Positions 1-8,285 of a stretch of 36,192 nt of DNA are shown here, piece after piece (within the stretch, counting starts at the first letter, position 1; every line of letters begins with the position of its first letter). Both the position numbers and the translations under genes were made by a program. Source of the DNA: Rhodoferax sp. GTDB lineage: Bacteria > Pseudomonadota > Gammaproteobacteria > Burkholderiales > Burkholderiaceae_C. The stretch covers positions 1 through 36,192 of the forward strand of contig JANYJD010000289.1 in assembly GCA_025358555.1 (NCBI GenBank). The letters are read 5' to 3'. Under the pieces are notes generated by a model. It did no database searches. It was not told the origin of the DNA and saw nothing but the letters and a program-made list of their open reading frames with translations.

Positions 1-1
1 G

Positions 2-193
2 CCCAACAAAATTGCAGAGATTGTGGGCTGCACTCACCCCACTGCCGTCAAACTGGCGCGCGATCTGGAGGCGCGCGGCTGGCTGCGTGAAGTCACCGGC
101 TTCGAGCGCAACCGCCTGTACCGCTACCAGCCCTATATGGAGCTCTTTCACCGCGAGACGGTAGAAGCCGCGTTCGCGGCCCAGAACCCATAA
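2..193 (+). CDS. Fic-family protein, C-terminal fragment (5' end outside window)
   Basis: Open frame from the window edge: PNKIAEIVGCTHPTAVKLARDLEARGWLREVTGFERNRLYRYQPYMELFHRETVEAAFAAQNP*; resembles the winged-helix tail of Fic proteins (TGxxRNRLYRYxPYxxLF). Confidence 0.6.
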   Translation, partial: PNKIAEIVGCTHPTAVKLARDLEARGWLREVTGFERNRLYRYQPYMELFHRETVEAAFAAQNP

Positions 194-215
194 CAAACTG
201 AACACGCTTGAACCC

Positions 216-1895
216 ATGCCCACCCTAGACTGGCTCAACCGCGCAAGCGCCTTCACCACTGCGGCACGTGTGCCCTACCGGCTGCTGGAGCAGGTGTCGG
301 TTCACACTGCCAGCATTCACCTTGAGCCCACCCCCGTTCAACTTGAACCCACTCCCGGTCACCTTGAGCCTGTCGAAGGGCCTGCAGGCAACGCCGACAA
401 CTTGCTCATCCAGGGCGACAACCTCGTAGCGCTCAAGGCGTTGCTGCCGTTTTACCGGGCCTCCGTGAAGTGCATCTTCATCGACCCGCCCTACAACACC
501 AAGAGCGCGTTCGAACACTACGACGACAACCTGGAACACGCCCAGTGGCTCAGCATGATGCTGCCGCGCCTGCAACTTTTGCGCGAGCTGCTGCGGGACG
601 ACGGAAGTATCTGGGTGACGATTGACGACAACGAGGGGCATTACCTCAAGGTGCTGATGGATGAGGTGTTTGGGCGGGGGAATTTTGTGGCGAATGTGGT
701 CTGGCAGAAGAAGTACGCAGTTGCAAGTGATGCCAAGGGCTTCTCCGATTTTCACGATCACATTTTTGTTTACACAAAAAACGGCAAATTTCAGCGGAAT
801 TTGCTACCTCGGTCTGATAAGCAAGATTCGCTCTACAAGCACGACGATCAAGACGGAAATGGGCCATGGCGAACCGACAATCTGTCGGTCAAGACATATT
901 CTGAAAATTACGACTATGCGCTGGCAAACCCCAAAACCGGCAAGGAGTATTGGCCACCCAAAGGGCGATGCTGGTACACGTCGCGCGAAAAAATGACCTT
1001 GTTGTTGGCCAACAATGGAATCTATTTCGGAAAAGACGGTGTGGGTGCGCCACAGCTAAAACGCTACCTCGCTCGGGTTCAGGGCGGCGTTGTTCCGTCA
1101 ACTTGGTGGACGAACGACGACGCAGGGCATAACGACGAATCGCGCAAGGAGAGCAAGGTTCTTTTTGAGGTCGAAGATCCGTTTTCGACTCCCAAACCGG
1201 AGCGCCTCCTCCAGCGCATTTTGAATATCGCCACCAACCCCAACGACCTCGTCCTCGACAGCTTCCTAGGCTCCGGCACCACAGCCGCAGTCGCCCACAA
1301 AATGGGCCGCCGCTGGATTGGCATTGACATGGGAGAGCACGCTGCCACACACTGCTTGCCACGCCTGCAAAAGGTGGTTGGCGACGAACAAGGCGGCATC
1401 AGCAAAACTCTGAATTGGGCCAGCGGCGGCGGCTTTCGCTTCATGCAGCTGGGCGCAACGGTGTTTGACGAAGCGGGCCGTATCCACCCCGCTGTGCGTT
1501 TTGCCACGCTGGCCGCGTTTGTGTGGCAACAGGAAACCGGCGCCGGTTTTGACCCGCTGGCAGCAAAACCCGGCACACCGTTGCTGGGAACATACTACAC
1601 TTTTAATAGCTACTCATGCACAGTGGACGAGGGCTTAGGGCCAATATTATCCCTAAAAACAGCCCAATTTTCCTGCTACCTGCTGTTCAATGGCATTCTG
1701 GGCGACAAGCGCCCGGCCAGCGGCAATGTGCTGACCCGGGCCCTGCTGGACGCCCTGCTGGCACTGCACGCCACCACGCCTGAACCCAGCGCGCCCCTGC
1801 TGGTCTACCGCGAAGCCTGCCGCCTGGGCGAAGAGCGCTTGAAGCAGGCACATGTGACGTTTAAGCACATTCCCTATGACGTGAGGGCGCGGTGA
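216..1895 (+). CDS. mod: Type III-like restriction-modification DNA methyltransferase (Mod, beta-class)
   Basis: DPPYNT motif precedes the SAM motif DLVLDSFLGSGTTAAVAHKMGRRWIGIDMG; 559 aa; res-like gene downstream. Confidence 0.88.
   Translation: MPTLDWLNRASAFTTAARVPYRLLEQVSVHTASIHLEPTPVQLEPTPGHLEPVEGPAGNADNLLIQGDNLVALKALLPFYRASVKCIFIDPPYNTKSAFEHYDDNLEHAQWLSMMLPRLQLLRELLRDDGSIWVTIDDNEGHYLKVLMDEVFGRGNFVANVVWQKKYAVASDAKGFSDFHDHIFVYTKNGKFQRNLLPRSDKQDSLYKHDDQDGNGPWRTDNLSVKTYSENYDYALANPKTGKEYWPPKGRCWYTSREKMTLLLANNGIYFGKDGVGAPQLKRYLARVQGGVVPSTWWTNDDAGHNDESRKESKVLFEVEDPFSTPKPERLLQRILNIATNPNDLVLDSFLGSGTTAAVAHKMGRRWIGIDMGEHAATHCLPRLQKVVGDEQGGISKTLNWASGGGFRFMQLGATVFDEAGRIHPAVRFATLAAFVWQQETGAGFDPLAAKPGTPLLGTYYTFNSYSCTVDEGLGPILSLKTAQFSCYLLFNGILGDKRPASGNVLTRALLDALLALHATTPEPSAPLLVYREACRLGEERLKQAHVTFKHIPYDVRAR
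318..380 (+). repeat. Three tandem 21-bp units inside mod (HLEPTPV/QLEPTPG/HLEPVEG)
   Basis: caccttgagcccacccccgtt / caacttgaacccactcccggt / caccttgagcctgtcgaaggg at 318, 339 and 360; in frame. Confidence 0.85.
1606..1642 (+). repeat. 37-bp dispersed repeat core, copy A (inside mod)
   Basis: atagct act catgca cagt ggac gagggct tagggcc. Confidence 0.85.
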
Positions 1896-2719
1896 AAACA
1901 AAAGCCGAGCTGCCAGCCGTTACCCACTACTTCGTTGACGAGTCGGGGGATGGGGTGTTGTTTGGCTCGCAGGGAAAAGTGTTGCTGGGCCAGCCCGAGG
2001 GCCGCAGCCACTTTATGCTGGGTGCGCTGCAAGTTCCCGAGCCACTCGCACTGGCGGCGGCGCTGGAGACACTGCGTCACGATTTGCTGAAAGACCCGTA
2101 CTTCAAAAGCGTGCCGTCCATGCAGCCTGAGCGGCGCAAAACGGCATTGATGTTTCACGCCAAAGATGATTTGCCAGAGGTGCGGCGCGAAGTGTTCAAA
2201 GTTTTGCAACGCGCAGACATCAAGTTTTTTGCCGTGGTGCGTGACATGCGGTACGTGTTGGCCTACGTGCAAGAGCGCAATGCGCGGGATGCGGTTTACC
2301 GTTATCGTCCTGACGAGCTCTACGACCAAACCGTGGCACGCCTATTCAAGGACAGGCTGCATTCGTACCAGTCCTGTCAAATTTGCTACGGCGTGCGTGG
2401 AACAGCAGACCGAACGCGGGCATTTCAAAATGCCCTGAACACTGCACGCAAACGCTTTGAAGAAAAATGGGACAAGAACGTCACGACGCAGATTGAGCTA
2501 TTACCCAGCAGCCCCCGCAAAGAACCTTGCCTTCAGGCCGTGGATTATGTGTTGTGGGCGCTGCACCGCTACTACAGCCAGGGTGAGTCGCGGTTTATCG
2601 AGATGCTGTGGGACAAAGTAGGCTTGATTCACGCCGCAGACGACAAAGACCACGCCGCCTACGGAACCCACTACACCAAGAAAAAGCCGCTGCCTGATTT
2701 AACAGGAGCGGCTTTATGA
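1892..2719 (+). CDS. DUF3800 domain protein
   Basis: N-terminal YFVDESGD and C-terminal CLQAVDYVLWALHR motifs typical of DUF3800; GTG start overlaps the mod stop (GTGA). Confidence 0.8.
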   Translation: MKTKAELPAVTHYFVDESGDGVLFGSQGKVLLGQPEGRSHFMLGALQVPEPLALAAALETLRHDLLKDPYFKSVPSMQPERRKTALMFHAKDDLPEVRREVFKVLQRADIKFFAVVRDMRYVLAYVQERNARDAVYRYRPDELYDQTVARLFKDRLHSYQSCQICYGVRGTADRTRAFQNALNTARKRFEEKWDKNVTTQIELLPSSPRKEPCLQAVDYVLWALHRYYSQGESRFIEMLWDKVGLIHAADDKDHAAYGTHYTKKKPLPDLTGAAL

Positions 2720-2853
2720 ATAGGTGTGGGGATATAGGATTGCTTGACTGGGTTGCCCCTTGGCTTTTGCATTCACACGGCATGGAGCCGAATTTTGTCC
2801 CCGACGACCGCAGTGTAATTTCTGTGGATAACTATGTCAATAAGTCTGTATAA
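2716..2853 (+). CDS. Small ORF, 45 aa, unknown function
   Basis: MNRCGDIGLLDWVAPWLLHSHGMEPNFVPDDRSVISVDNYVNKSV*; ATGA overlap with the DUF3800 stop, preceded by aggagcgg. Too short for the supplied ORF track. Confidence 0.45.
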   Translation: MNRCGDIGLLDWVAPWLLHSHGMEPNFVPDDRSVISVDNYVNKSV

Positions 2854-2856
2854 GTC

Positions 2857-2952
2857 ATGACCCCCGTCGCCCTCAAGTCCCGCCAACAGGCGCTGCAGAT
2901 GTTTAGCAAGGTGTCTTGCATATGCCTTCACGTTGGCCCGAAGGAGCGGTAA
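2857..2952 (+). pseudogene. 31-aa ORF resembling the N-terminus of the downstream res gene (possible res remnant)
   Basis: MTPVALKSRQQALQMFSKVSCICLHVGPKER* versus [17 protein letters not shown] at 4791; TAATG overlap with the next CDS. Confidence 0.45.
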
Positions 2953-4649
2953 TGGCGAGCACCAATATGACGGCCAAGGAGTTACAGGCTTGGCTGAAAA
3001 CTCACTTTCCCACGGAAGACGAGCGCCACGAATGGAAAGAGTGGCGCAGCCTGAAGTCGAATGTCTCGGGCCGCAAAGGGGAAGACCTGGTGTCCTATGT
3101 GTCTGCGCTGGCCAATATGGAAGGCGGCTGCGTCGTCATCGGCGTGCAGGACAAAACACTGGCCGTGACTGGCATTGCGGACTTTGCGGACTACACGTTG
3201 GAGAACGTGGTTCACCGGATTTTGGGGAAAACACCGGGACTGCCTTCGGTGGGACTTTCTGTGGAAGCACTGCAAACCAGCGATACCGCAGCCACCGTCT
3301 GGGTGGTACATGTGCCTCGTCATGCCGCGCGCCAACCCGTGCACGCGCACGACAAAGCCTGGCAGCGCGATGGCGACAGCTTGGTGGAGCTGCGCCCAGA
3401 CCGCCTGCGCGGTATTTTGACGGAGCTGATTGCGGGGCAAGACTGGAGTGCGGAATTGGTGCCACGCGCCACTTTGGCAATCCTTGACCCTGCCGCGATT
3501 GCGAAGGCACGTGAAAAATTCTCTGCCAAACACAGCCAAGAACGGTGGGCCGTCGATATTGCGACCTGGAGCACTGAGGATTTTTTGGACAAAGCCAAGA
3601 TCACGCTGCATGGACAGATCACGCGCACGGCATTGCTATTGCTCGGCACGCCGCAGAGCGTGGGCCTGCTACCCAACAGCACGGCAGAAATCACCTGGAA
3701 AGTGCCCGAGGAGCGCATCGCCAAGCATTTTGGCCCGCCGTTTTTGCTGACCACCACGGATGTGGGGCTGCATATTCGCAACCCCAATATCAAACTGTTT
3801 CCCGCCACTGAGTTGCTGGCGATTGAGCTGCCCCGCTACGACACGAAGGTGGTTCTCGAAGGGCTGCACAACTGCATTGCCCATCAAGACTACGAACAAG
3901 CCGGGCGCATTGTGGTTCTGGAGACCAGAGGGCGATTAAGAATGAGCAACCTGGGCGGGTTTGTGGATGGCCAGCCCGAGGACTACTTCACCGGCGAGCG
4001 CACACCCAGTGTGTACCGCAACCCCTGGCTGGCCGTGGCCATGAACAACATTGGCATGATCGACAAGGGCGGCTACGGCATTGGTGACATGGTGCGCAGC
4101 CAGCGCAAGCGCTACCTGCCGCTGCCGGACTTTGAAGGCTCAACCCGCGCAGAGACGGTTTTCAACATCTACGGCCAGCAGATTGATGAAAACTACAGCC
4201 GCATGTTGATGGACCACACTGACTTGCCGATTGAGCAGGTGATCTGGCTTGATAGGGTGCAAAAGAAGCTCAAGGTAGCTAACGAACAGGCGACCCTGCT
4301 ACGAAAAGCCAAATTGATTGAAGGACGAAAACCGAATTTCTTCGTGTCTGCTGTGGTTGCCAAAGTTACCAATACCCAGAACCAATATGTATTGAACAAA
4401 GGTTTTGATGACGACCATTGCAAACGCACCATACTGAAACGACTGCGCCTTGGACCCGCAACGGGCGATCAACTGCGCCCCCTTGTACTAAAGCAGTTGC
4501 CCGCCGTGCTTTCAGAGAAAGAAATGGAAACGAAAGTCAAGAACTTGCGCACGGCTTTGCGGCTGCGTGGGTTGGAGGGCGTTTTCATCGAAGTAGCCCC
4601 CACGGGGCCTGCCCGTGGTGCGGGCGCTATCTGGCGCATCAAGGAATAA
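2952..4649 (+). CDS. AlbA_2/Schlafen-like putative ATP-binding (ATPase-related) transcriptional regulator
   Basis: N-terminal RHEWKEWRSLKSNVSGRKGEDLVSYVSALANMEGGCVVIGVQD, then ALLLLG..., NCIAHQDYEQAGRI, YGIGDM; typical AlbA_2 plus C-terminal HATPase_c-like layout. ATG at 2952 has SD aaggagcgg. Confidence 0.75.
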   Translation: MASTNMTAKELQAWLKTHFPTEDERHEWKEWRSLKSNVSGRKGEDLVSYVSALANMEGGCVVIGVQDKTLAVTGIADFADYTLENVVHRILGKTPGLPSVGLSVEALQTSDTAATVWVVHVPRHAARQPVHAHDKAWQRDGDSLVELRPDRLRGILTELIAGQDWSAELVPRATLAILDPAAIAKAREKFSAKHSQERWAVDIATWSTEDFLDKAKITLHGQITRTALLLLGTPQSVGLLPNSTAEITWKVPEERIAKHFGPPFLLTTTDVGLHIRNPNIKLFPATELLAIELPRYDTKVVLEGLHNCIAHQDYEQAGRIVVLETRGRLRMSNLGGFVDGQPEDYFTGERTPSVYRNPWLAVAMNNIGMIDKGGYGIGDMVRSQRKRYLPLPDFEGSTRAETVFNIYGQQIDENYSRMLMDHTDLPIEQVIWLDRVQKKLKVANEQATLLRKAKLIEGRKPNFFVSAVVAKVTNTQNQYVLNKGFDDDHCKRTILKRLRLGPATGDQLRPLVLKQLPAVLSEKEMETKVKNLRTALRLRGLEGVFIEVAPTGPARGAGAIWRIKE

Positions 4650-4733
4650 AGTTGTTTAACACGCACATCAAAGTCCGGAAATTAGACAATTTTTAACTTG
4701 TTTTTAGGAAATTATTCAATGAATTCAACAACT

Positions 4734-4771
4734 TATAATTGTTTAACTACCGCTAATTAAGTGCACTTAAT
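4734..4771 (+). promoter_or_regulatory. Candidate promoter -10 (TATAAT) and 16-bp palindromic operator upstream of res
   Basis: tataat 4734-4739; attaagtgcacttaat 4756-4771 is a perfect palindrome. Confidence 0.4.
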
Positions 4772-7478
4772 GCACTTTTCAACCAACCCCATGCCCACCC
4801 TCGCCCTCAAGTCCTACCAACAAACCGCCCTGGACAGCCTGGCCACGTTTGCCCGCGCTGCCCAAAACAAAGGCCCGGCCTTGGCGTTTGGCGAGTTGGC
4901 AGGCCGGCCCTACAACCCCGACCCATTTGGCGAGGTGCCCTGTGTATGCCTGCGCATCCCTACGGGCGGGGGCAAAGCGTTGATGGCGGCCCATGCCGTC
5001 AGCGTGCTGGCGCGGGAGTGGCACGCTACCGATGCGCCGGTGACGGTATGGCTGGTGCCCAGCGACACGATTCGCAGCCAGACGCTCAAGGCCCTGCAAA
5101 CCACGGGTCACCCGTACCGCGAGGCTTTGGAAGCCAGTTACGGCGCTGGAGTTCGCGTGTGCGTGCTGGAAGACCTGGCGAATATCGCCCCGCCAGATTG
5201 GGGCCAGCGCGCCGTGGTGGTGGTGGCGACCATTCAGAGCTTTCGCATTGACGACACCGACAAGCGCAACGCGTACAGCTTTTCCGAGGCGATTGAACGG
5301 CATTTCAAGGGCGCTGGCGAAGACCGTTTGCGGGTTTTGCGCGATTTGCCGGATTCGCTGGTCACGGCGGAAGAAGCTGGCAGCGACAAAACCGGCGTGC
5401 TGGCGGGCTTTGTCGGCCAGCCGCGCTGGAGCCTGGCCAATTGGCTGGCCCTCCACGAGCCGCTGGTGATTGTGGACGAGGCCCACAACACAAAAACCGA
5501 CAAGAGCTTTACCGCGCTCAAACGTTGGAATCCCAGCGCCATCCTGGAGCTGACGGCCACACCAATCCCGCACAAAACCAATGTGCCGTACCACGTGAGC
5601 GCGCAGGAGCTGGCGGCGGAGGCCATGATCAAGCTGCCCATCGCGTTGGCAGAGCATCCGCAAGGCTGGCAGCAGGCGGTGTTTGCAGCGGTGCAGACGC
5701 AGCGTGCACTGGAAGGTGAAGCGCTGAAAGACGAGGCCGCTGGCCACGGCTATCTGCGCCCCATCGTGCTGTTTCAGGCACAAAACGAGAATGATGAGGT
5801 GCCGCCTGCGGCCCTGCGCAAACACCTGCAGGACGAGCTGCACATTCCCGCAGAGCAAATCAAAGTAGCCACGGGCGACACCCGCGAGCTCGAAGGCCTG
5901 GACTTGGCCTCGCGCGACTGCCCGGTGCGCTTTGTGATTACCGTGCAAGCACTGCGCGAGGGCTGGGACTGCCCGTTTGCGTATGTGCTGTGCTCGCTGC
6001 AAAAACTCTCCAGCGCCACGGCAGTGGAGCAGCTGCTGGGCCGAGTGCTGCGCATGCCCTATGCCAAGCCCCGTGGCCGTGCTGCGCTGAACCGGGCCTA
6101 TGCCCATGTGTGCGAAACCAAATTCTCCACTGCGGCCCATGCGTTGGCCGACCGGTTGATCAACAACATGGGGCTTGAGGCGCTGGATGTGGCGTCGATG
6201 GTGGTGCAGCAGTCCAGCTTGCCGCTTTTTGATGGTTACCAAGAAAATAAGCCCATAGCCCCTGTTCAGACTGCATTAATAGCTACTAATGTTGTAGCGA
6301 CTTCCCTTTCATCGGAATTGCAGGCTGCGCCGGGTGTTGCGGTGGTGCAGATTGGCGGCGAGCAGACGTTGGTGGTAACCGGCCACATCAGCCCCGAGGT
6401 AGAGGCGCAACTGGTGGCACAAGTGCGTGGTGCCAAAAAGCAAGAACAGGTGCAGGCCAAGGTGGCGCAGCACAACGCGCTGGTGGCCGCCCAGTCTTCC
6501 CCCGCTTCGCGCGGGGAACGTTTTGCCCCCATTCCCACGTTGGGCTACCGCAGCACCCCGCAGGGCCAGCTGTGGCCGTTGGAGCGCGAAGCAGTGCTGG
6601 AGGCGGTAGAACTGGATTTGCTCACGCCGACGGCGATTAACCTACCCGGTTTTCAGGTGGTAGAGCAGTCGAACACCTTTGAGATTTACCTCAAGGATTC
6701 GAAAGTCAACCTGCGGGCCGCAGACGCCAGCCAGATTGCGTTTGACTTTGGCTCCAGCACCATCACCGCGGATGACCCGGTGCGCTGGCTCGATCAGTCG
6801 CTGTTCCAAAAGCTGCCAGAACTGACGCAAGGACAACGCACCGGGTACTTCGCCGCTGTGGTCAACCACCTGATCCATGAGAAGGGGGTTTCCCTCGTCA
6901 CCCTGGCCAAAACCCGCTTCCGCCTGGCGCAGGATATTGAAGCCAGGGTGGGAGACCTGAAAGACAAAGCCGCCCAAACGCACTTCCGCCAACTGGTGCT
7001 GGAGGAAGCGTGGGACATTGAACCCGACTGGTCGCGGCCCTTGGTGTTTGAGGCCAACCGCTACCCGGTGCCTGCCGGATCGCGCTACAGCGGGCGTTAC
7101 CAGTTCAACAAGCACTTTTACCCTGTTCAGGCAGATTTGAAAGACGGCGGCGAGGAGTTTTTCTGCGCGCAGTTGCTGGACAACCATGCCAAGGTTAAAC
7201 ATTGGGTGCGTAACCTGACCACCGCACCCTGCGGCTTTGGGCTGGCTACGTCCAATGGACACTTCTACCCGGACTTTGTGGCGGAGTTGCAGGATGGGCG
7301 CATTGCAGTGGTGGAATACAAAGGTGCGCATCTGGTGAACGACCCGTACGAGATTGAAAAGCGGCAAATAGGTGAACTTTGGGCACGCAAGAGCCGGAGG
7401 AAATGCCTGTTCGGCCAAATCACCAAAGATCGGGCCGGGGTAGGACCCTCTGGCCAAATGGATGCACTCCTCGCATGA
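4770..7478 (+). CDS. res: Type III-like restriction enzyme subunit, SF2 helicase with C-terminal PD-(D/E)xK-like region
   Basis: [12 protein letters not shown] (Walker A-like), [25 protein letters not shown], and C-terminal [21 protein letters not shown]. The start could also be GTG 4761 or ATG 4791. Confidence 0.85.
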   Translation: MHFSTNPMPTLALKSYQQTALDSLATFARAAQNKGPALAFGELAGRPYNPDPFGEVPCVCLRIPTGGGKALMAAHAVSVLAREWHATDAPVTVWLVPSDTIRSQTLKALQTTGHPYREALEASYGAGVRVCVLEDLANIAPPDWGQRAVVVVATIQSFRIDDTDKRNAYSFSEAIERHFKGAGEDRLRVLRDLPDSLVTAEEAGSDKTGVLAGFVGQPRWSLANWLALHEPLVIVDEAHNTKTDKSFTALKRWNPSAILELTATPIPHKTNVPYHVSAQELAAEAMIKLPIALAEHPQGWQQAVFAAVQTQRALEGEALKDEAAGHGYLRPIVLFQAQNENDEVPPAALRKHLQDELHIPAEQIKVATGDTRELEGLDLASRDCPVRFVITVQALREGWDCPFAYVLCSLQKLSSATAVEQLLGRVLRMPYAKPRGRAALNRAYAHVCETKFSTAAHALADRLINNMGLEALDVASMVVQQSSLPLFDGYQENKPIAPVQTALIATNVVATSLSSELQAAPGVAVVQIGGEQTLVVTGHISPEVEAQLVAQVRGAKKQEQVQAKVAQHNALVAAQSSPASRGERFAPIPTLGYRSTPQGQLWPLEREAVLEAVELDLLTPTAINLPGFQVVEQSNTFEIYLKDSKVNLRAADASQIAFDFGSSTITADDPVRWLDQSLFQKLPELTQGQRTGYFAAVVNHLIHEKGVSLVTLAKTRFRLAQDIEARVGDLKDKAAQTHFRQLVLEEAWDIEPDWSRPLVFEANRYPVPAGSRYSGRYQFNKHFYPVQADLKDGGEEFFCAQLLDNHAKVKHWVRNLTTAPCGFGLATSNGHFYPDFVAELQDGRIAVVEYKGAHLVNDPYEIEKRQIGELWARKSRRKCLFGQITKDRAGVGPSGQMDALLA
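6250..6286 (-). repeat. 37-bp dispersed repeat core, copy G (inside res, antisense)
   Basis: Minus strand: gtagct att aatgca gtct gaac aggggct atgggct. Confidence 0.72.
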
Positions 7479-8236
7479 GTATCGAGGTTCATCAGCTCGG
7501 CCGCGTGGACTACGCCCCCACCTACGCCGCCATGCAGGAATTTACCCATCAAAGAGGCCTGCAGCCCTCATCCTATATGCATAACCAGCTATGGATATGC
7601 GAGCATTTTCCGGTTTATACCCAAGGGCTGGCGGGCCGGGCAGACCATGTGTTGGATGCCGGCAATATCCCCGTGATTGCAACCGACCGGGGCGGGCAGG
7701 TCACTTACCACGGGCCGGGGCAGGCGGTGGCGTATCCGCTGGTCGACCTCAAGCAGGCCGGGTATTTTGTGAAGGAATACGTCTACCGGATCGAAGAAGC
7801 CGTGATCCGCACGCTGGCGCATTTTGGGGTGACCGGGCACCGGGTGACAGGTGCGCCGGGGATTTATGTGCGACTGGATGATCCGTTTTCGAATACGCGG
7901 CTGCCTGAAACAATTGGGGTCAGAACCCAATTATCGCATGGTGATAATTGGGTTCTGACCCCAATTAAACCAGCAAACCCGGTGTCACCCAAGGCGCAGT
8001 TGGACTTCAGTGGCCTCGGCAAAATCGCCGCCCTCGGCATCAAAGTCAGTCGCCATTGCACCTACCACGGCGTGGCGCTCAATGTGGCGATGGACCTGGA
8101 GCCCTTCACGCGCATCAACCCGTGCGGCTACGCGGGGCTGAAAGCGGTGGACCTTTCTACAATCGGGGTATCGGTCACGCGGCAGGACGCTGCGGACGTA
8201 TTGGGCCAAAAGCTCGTCACTTACTTGACCCCTTAA
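7475..8236 (+). CDS. lipB: Lipoyl(octanoyl) transferase
   Basis: [83 protein letters not shown] overlaps the res stop (ATGA). Confidence 0.95.
   Translation: MSIEVHQLGRVDYAPTYAAMQEFTHQRGLQPSSYMHNQLWICEHFPVYTQGLAGRADHVLDAGNIPVIATDRGGQVTYHGPGQAVAYPLVDLKQAGYFVKEYVYRIEEAVIRTLAHFGVTGHRVTGAPGIYVRLDDPFSNTRLPETIGVRTQLSHGDNWVLTPIKPANPVSPKAQLDFSGLGKIAALGIKVSRHCTYHGVALNVAMDLEPFTRINPCGYAGLKAVDLSTIGVSVTRQDAADVLGQKLVTYLTP
7556..7592 (-). repeat. 37-bp dispersed repeat core, copy H (inside lipB, antisense)
   Basis: Minus strand: atagct ggt tatgca tata ggat gagggct gcaggcc. Confidence 0.85.
7912..7966. repeat. 55-bp BIME-like palindrome inserted in lipB
   Basis: Perfect 24-bp inverted repeat aattggggtcagaacccaattatc / gataattgggttctgaccccaatt with spacer gcatggt; each arm contains its own 7-bp-stem hairpin (AATTGGG...CCCAATT). 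Confidence 0.93.
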
Positions 8237-8285
8237 AGCTGACACCTTAAACATGGCGCCCTAGCCGGCTGCCGATTGATTCCTT

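Noticed and set aside
4273-4310. ggtagctaacgaacaggcgaccctgctacg in the AlbA_2 gene as a repeat copy
   Set aside because: Only the AGCT block matches; the TATGCA and GGAC blocks are absent.
4779-6242. 487-aa minus-strand ORF opposite res
   Set aside because: Composition is typical of a GC-rich shadow frame; helicase motifs are on the plus strand.
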